Shown here in pieces: positions 26,018 to 28,555 of a stretch of 28,555 nucleotides of DNA (its first letter is position 1; each line of letters starts with the position of its first letter). This stretch comes from SpSt-398 sp033762195 (GTDB taxonomy: Bacteria > Bacteroidota > Bacteroidia > Chitinophagales > Chitinophagaceae). Below the pieces are notes generated by a model. That model was not told where the DNA came from and searched no databases. It saw only the letters and a program-made list of their open reading frames with translations. The stretch lies in the NCBI GenBank assembly GCA_033762195.1, contig JANRLV010000042.1:1-28555 (forward strand), in the 5' to 3' direction. The position numbers and the translations under genes were made by a program.

Positions 26018-26286
26018 TGAAAATTATGAAAATTTTATATCTAACTATCGCAATTCTTTTAGTTATTCTATCTTGTCATGCGGTTATAATCGCTGAGAAG
26101 GGTAGGAACCCTTTTATCGTTGATGTCATATTATTTATCTTTTGGTTCTTGTTAGTAAGTTTAAACATTTACTGTGTCTTTATTATTAACAGAAAAGTAA
26201 ATAGGATAGTTGTTGCCTCCTTAGTTATCTCTATTATTTACTATATACTTTTGTTCATTTTCCCCAGTTTTCATGGTAGCAGATAA
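26017..26286 (+). CDS. Small three-helix membrane protein
   Basis: This 89-aa protein is mostly hydrophobic with three predicted transmembrane helices (about 5-24, 33-55 and 66-84) joined by short charged loops (EKGRNP and NRKVNR). It starts at ATG 26017, which overlaps the previous stop as TAATG; a second ATG at 26026 is possible. No family is recognised. Small polytopic proteins coupled to a toxin gene are often membrane-acting immunity proteins, and the coupling to remnant 3 suggests that here. Base use is strongly A+T-rich. Confidence 0.6.
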   Translation: MKIMKILYLTIAILLVILSCHAVIIAEKGRNPFIVDVILFIFWFLLVSLNIYCVFIINRKVNRIVVASLVISIIYYILLFIFPSFHGSR

Positions 26287-26345
26287 AGTGATAAGTAAAA
26301 TAGGCAGAACCGCCGTTCGGTAGTATGCTACATTAGCATTTTCCC

Positions 26346-26517
26346 GATTTGGTTTGCTTATTATGCTGCTTTACATATGTTTTTAGTCTCACAGAGGACT
26401 GGTATTCGTCCTAAAAATGCCAATATTCATCCAATACAGTTATTGACCCATAGGAAAAGTGCACCTCGTGTATGATATTAGCAGCCGACACTCAATACCC
26501 AAGCCAATATTTTCCTA
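26346..26517 (+). repeat. Leader repeat B, copy 1
   Basis: This segment runs from GATTTGGTTTGCTTATTATG through GTCTCACAGAGGACTG to CCAATATTTTCCTA, immediately before core repeat 5. It is homologous to 27406-27576 and replaces the A-type leader found before copies 2 and 4. No ORF is seen. Confidence 0.85.
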
Positions 26518-26762
26518 GCGCCCCATCGGGGCGCCATGTCTGTAGCCCCCGATCATCCAACCATTTCCCCACGCTCCGTAGGAGCGTTATATTTGGTGCG
26601 CCGAAGTTGAGAGAGTTGTCGCAACCTGGAGGGGGAGGCAATGGTAAATACAAATCGGGCCGTAGTCAAATGTCATAATTTTGAATTTGTTAGAAGTTTA
26701 TAAGACTACGGCCAGCATCAATCTGAATTTTGGGGAGGTGAGAGGAATACTAAGGGGAGCGG
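26518..26762 (+). repeat. Core repeat, copy 5 (extended form)
   Basis: A full core with both palindromes, the GGCCGTAGTC/GACTACGGCC pair, and the extended segment to GGAGCGG. Compared with copies 2 and 4 it has small changes in the second unit (TGGTGCGCCGAAGTTGAGAG). Unique sequence follows a G-run at 26761-26766. Confidence 0.92.
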
Positions 26763-26765
26763 GGG

Positions 26766-26834
26766 GTAGATCCAACCCATGAAGAGGGAATTTATTATGA
26801 TAATTGGGAAATAATAGGGCATGAAAAAAAATAA
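26766..26834 (+). pseudogene. Short C-terminal remnant (possible toxin tail) 4
   Basis: Twenty-two codons (VDPTHEEGIYYDNWEIIGHE, then KK) leave the repeat at the G-run and stop at TAA 26832-26834. They overlap the ATG of the following lipoprotein gene by 14 bp. Losing one G in the run would join this frame to the one that is open through the repeat end and into remnant 3. The aromatic, acidic composition looks protein-coding. Confidence 0.5.
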
Positions 26835-27366
26835 AATTGATATTTGGGTATGTTTGTTTATACTCAGTAGTGCCATTTTTTATTCCTGTACAAATCCAAA
26901 GGATCAAATTGAAAGTAGGGTTAATAAAACGTTTCATAAAGGGGAAATGGAGTTTAGTAAAATGATAAATTATTTTGACACACTATCAAGCTTAGGAATC
27001 ATTAACATAAGTAGCTTTAGCAGGCATGAAAAAAAAGTTATTTTCAAAGACAACAGGGAGGTTTTAGTCTCTGATACTAGTAGGGCTATTCCTGAAATGT
27101 ATGAACCAATGTTAGAAAAGAGTTTTGAATTTATGTCAAGAAATAATGTCACTGTAACTACATTGGGTAATGATAATTCAGTTGTTTTTCAATTAGATGA
27201 AAATGGCATTCTTGGGAAATATGATATATTTATTTGTTATAACGAAAATTCTTCCCCAACATTTCAAGAATATTCTATTGACTCATTGCTATTGTCTAAT
27301 GATAAAAATTGGGCAAGCAAGTTAAAGGATAAATGGTATTTAATTGCGATTAAAAAATCAATATGA
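26821..27366 (+). CDS. Hypothetical lipoprotein
   Basis: This 181-aa protein has a basic N-terminus, a hydrophobic stretch (WVCLFILSSAIFYS) and Cys23 in a lipobox-like FYSC, so it is probably lipid-anchored in the envelope. The mature part is charged and alpha/beta in character (QIESRVNKTFHKGEMEFSKM, ending KWYLIAIKKSI) with no recognised family. Its ATG lies inside the end of remnant 4, which suggests coupling to a lost upstream gene. Lipoproteins in this position are common as immunity proteins against periplasm-acting toxins, but this remains inference. A 7-bp stem hairpin follows the stop. Confidence 0.6.
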   Translation: MKKNKIDIWVCLFILSSAIFYSCTNPKDQIESRVNKTFHKGEMEFSKMINYFDTLSSLGIINISSFSRHEKKVIFKDNREVLVSDTSRAIPEMYEPMLEKSFEFMSRNNVTVTTLGNDNSVVFQLDENGILGKYDIFICYNENSSPTFQEYSIDSLLLSNDKNWASKLKDKWYLIAIKKSI

Positions 27367-27367
27367 G

Positions 27368-27391
27368 GTTGTACTGTGTAAGTCGTACAAC
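27368..27391 (+). terminator. Weak hairpin after the lipoprotein gene
   Basis: GTTGTAC (27368-27374) pairs with GTACAAC (27385-27391) around a 10-nt loop, followed by ATTATTATTATTT. It starts 2 bp after the stop. The A+T-rich stem and interrupted T-run make it only a weak intrinsic terminator candidate. Confidence 0.3.
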
Positions 27392-27405
27392 ATTATTATT
27401 ATTTC

Positions 27406-27576
27406 GATTTGGTTGGCTTCTTATGCTGCTTTACAGGTGTTTTAGTCTCACAGAGGACTGTTATTCGTCCTGAAAATGCCTATATCCATCCAAAACCGTA
27501 ATTTGCCCATAGGAAAAGTGTACCTCGTGTATGATATTAGCAGCCGACACCCAATACCCATGCCAATATTTTCCTA
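27406..27576 (+). repeat. Leader repeat B, copy 2
   Basis: Closely similar to 26346-26517, including TTATGCTGCTTTACA, GTCTCACAGAGGACTG, GATATTAGCAGCCGACAC and CCAATATTTTCCTA. It leads into core repeat 6. Confidence 0.85.
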
Positions 27577-27776
27577 GCGCCCCATCGGGGCGCCATGTCT
27601 GTAGCCCCCGATCATCCAACCATTTCACCACGCTCCGTAGGAGCGTTTTATTTGGAGCACCGAAGTTCAGAAAGTTGTCGCATCCTGTAGGGGGGCAATG
27701 GTAAATACAAATCGGGCCGTAGTCAAATTTCATAATTTTGAGTTTGTTAGAAGTTTATAAGACTACGGCCAGCATC
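27577..27776 (+). repeat. Core repeat, copy 6
   Basis: A full core from the GCGCCCC palindrome to CAGCATC at 27776, with an intact GGCCGTAGTC/GACTACGGCC pair. Like copy 3 it stops at CAGCATC and lacks the 43-bp extension. Confidence 0.92.
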
Positions 27777-27811
27777 AGGAATACGAAATAAGTGGAAGCA
27801 ATTTAAGCTAA
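27776..27811 (+). pseudogene. Very short remnant (possible toxin tail) 5
   Basis: Eleven codons (QEYEISGSNLS) follow core repeat 6 and stop at 27809, 20 bp before the next ATG. The length is too short to be convincing alone. It is listed because it occupies the same position as remnants 1-4. Confidence 0.25.
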
Positions 27812-27831
27812 AACAAAATAACCATAGTATT

Positions 27832-28167
27832 ATGAGCAAGGTGACGAACCTCATTGTTACTTCAAGTATTAGTGAAAACGTTGACAACCTCAAATCTGCA
27901 TTTTTAAAGTTTTTGGTAAATGGAAGACCTTTTGATTTGGTCTCAATTGAAAATGAAAACGCACCTCAAGGGTGGTATGGGGGATCAAAGTTCATCGAGG
28001 CAAACATTTTTATAGGCGCTTATAATGAACTTAATTTGGAAGAGCTTATTCATTTTATGAGAAATGATATAAGTTGGGAATCTCCAGAACTTGTGCAGTT
28101 AATTTTTAAAAAGCAAAATAAATTTAAGTTTGAAGTAATTGATTTATTTCCAGAATTACCAGTTTAG
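27832..28167 (+). CDS. Small hypothetical protein, immunity-like
   Basis: This 111-aa soluble acidic protein starts at ATG 27832 and has no signal or membrane segment. The opening strand VTNLIVTSSISENVDNLKSA, the centre GGSKFIEANIFIGAYNELNL and the end FKKQNKFKFEVIDLFPELPV suggest a compact alpha/beta fold. Similar small proteins beginning with VTN-I-TTS and containing IG-AxN occur as predicted immunity proteins in Bacteroidota; this recollection is unverified. It is the last complete gene of the repeat-separated array. Confidence 0.6.
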   Translation: MSKVTNLIVTSSISENVDNLKSAFLKFLVNGRPFDLVSIENENAPQGWYGGSKFIEANIFIGAYNELNLEELIHFMRNDISWESPELVQLIFKKQNKFKFEVIDLFPELPV

Positions 28168-28197
28168 GTTAGTGAGTAGAGGTAGTGGGTAGTGTTT

Positions 28198-28336
28198 CAA
28201 ATTAGCAGTTAATATAGGAGTGCAAATATTGTGATGCCGGGAGCCAGTTAGCGGGAAAGAAAAAAATGGGTTTCAGCGTTATTTCTGCAAGGATTTTAAG
28301 AAGTATCAGGAGGAAACCTGCAAATATGCTGGGTAA
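28198..28336 (+). pseudogene. IS1-like zinc-ribbon remnant, copy 2
   Basis: It starts with CAAATTAGCAGT like the first copy. The initiator ATG is destroyed by an extra A (ATAGGAG), and a 1-bp deletion near 28256 shifts the frame. Otherwise it can be aligned codon by codon with 23976-24098 (CKYC, SQLAGK, RYFCKDFKKYQEETCKYAG) and it ends at the same TAA (28334-28336). It is clearly non-functional. Confidence 0.7.
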
Positions 28337-28410
28337 CTAGCCCGAAGGGCTTAAACCATTACCACCGGTTGCACCGGTGGCTATTGATGGTTTAAGCCCT
28401 TCGGGCTAGT
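28334..28410. repeat. Short version of the palindromic element
   Basis: TAACTAGCCCGAAGGGCTTA opens the copy and the reverse complement closes it at 28410. The inner CAACCCC palindromes and one CCACCGGT unit present in 24096-24320 are missing. This looks like an internal deletion of the longer element or its single-unit precursor. Confidence 0.88.
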
Positions 28411-28555
28411 TACTCCGTTAATAGAAGAACATTGTATTATGCAGGTAGTATGCTGTAATAGCATTTTCCCGCGCCCCATCGGGGCGCTGGGTCGTTAGAA
28501 AGATTTTGTCGCCAGAGGCGACGAGAGAAAAATGCGAGACCGGAGGTCTCGCAAA
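28411..28555. repeat. Truncated core repeat 7 and a cluster of other 3-nt-loop palindromes
   Basis: After sequence shared with 24321-24380, the first core palindrome (GCGCCCC-ATC-GGGGCGC, 28471-28487) is present, but the rest of the core is replaced. Two further palindromes follow: GTCGCC-AGA-GGCGAC (28508-28522) and TGCGAGACC-GGA-GGTCTCGCA (28533-28553). No gene is seen to the window end. Confidence 0.85.

Noticed and set aside
21927..26678. Plus-strand frames over core repeats (LRRSVIFGAPK-type peptides at 21927-22112 and 26472-26678)
   Set aside because: Same reason. Only the unique end of the first one (22047-22112) was kept, as a possible remnant.
24289..27733. Recurring minus-strand open frames over the core repeats containing NFGAPN and LLRSVGK
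   Set aside because: They are the same non-coding repeat read backwards. Starts and ends differ between copies and reading frames break, and the G+C hairpins explain the conservation better than a protein does.
21909..28555. CRISPR array
   Set aside because: Repeats are about 200 bp, spacing is irregular and spacers contain whole genes; no cas genes were seen.
21909..28555. Classical integron cassette array
   Set aside because: There is no intI-like integrase, and the GTTAGAA and GTTAGGA words near the repeat end do not fit a GTTRRRY core paired with RYYYAAC. A cassette-like logic remains possible.

Overview
The window looks like a chromosomal piece of a Bacteroidota genome, probably a Chitinophagaceae-like lineage. 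The evidence is a parA-parB-DUF5683-dapB gene order, a PorQ type IX secretion (T9SS) protein, a giant protein with a T9SS C-terminal sorting domain, a TPR-type histidine kinase, absence of obvious Shine-Dalgarno sequences and several probable TTG starts. No rRNA, tRNA or CRISPR array was seen.

Region 1 (129-6612, minus strand) is a tight seven-gene run: MBL-fold hydrolase, ParA, ParB, DUF5683 protein, DapB, sensor kinase and LuxR-type response regulator. Gaps are 2-30 bp except for a hairpin-bearing 106 bp gap before the regulator. Region 2 (6744-13756, plus strand) holds a membrane-anchored metallophosphoesterase, two outer-membrane beta-barrel candidates, Lon protease and PorQ. A strong intrinsic terminator separates lon from porQ and shows that porQ starts much later than its longest open frame. 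Region 3 (13770-21674, minus strand) is one gene of about 2634 codons. It has a signal peptide, a BNR/Ycf48-like N-terminal part, three FG-GAP/VCBS blocks of exactly seven repeats each, eleven IPT/TIG domains in groups of 3, 2 and 6, Ig-like sequence, and a T9SS sorting domain. It meets porQ tail to tail, 13 bp away.

Region 4 (about 21700-28555) is different: visibly A+T-rich, with small unrelated genes separated by near-identical repeats. The core repeat (about 200-240 bp) occurs six times, once shortened, plus a seventh fragment. It carries two G+C-rich hairpins with 3-nt loops and a 10-bp inverted repeat. Between the repeats lie a possible DUF4304-like protein, an antisense orphan gene, a LepB-like lipoprotein whose catalytic Ser is replaced by Ala, a three-helix membrane protein, a lipoprotein and a small acidic protein. 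Five of these six genes are preceded by a short open frame that runs out of the repeat and stops at or just before the next start, once as TAATG. The best inference is an array of orphan immunity genes that retain the last codons of lost toxin modules, moved or amplified by the repeats. No recombinase is present. Two decayed IS1-like (InsA-type) zinc-ribbon remnants and a 225-bp palindromic element mark further mobile-element activity.
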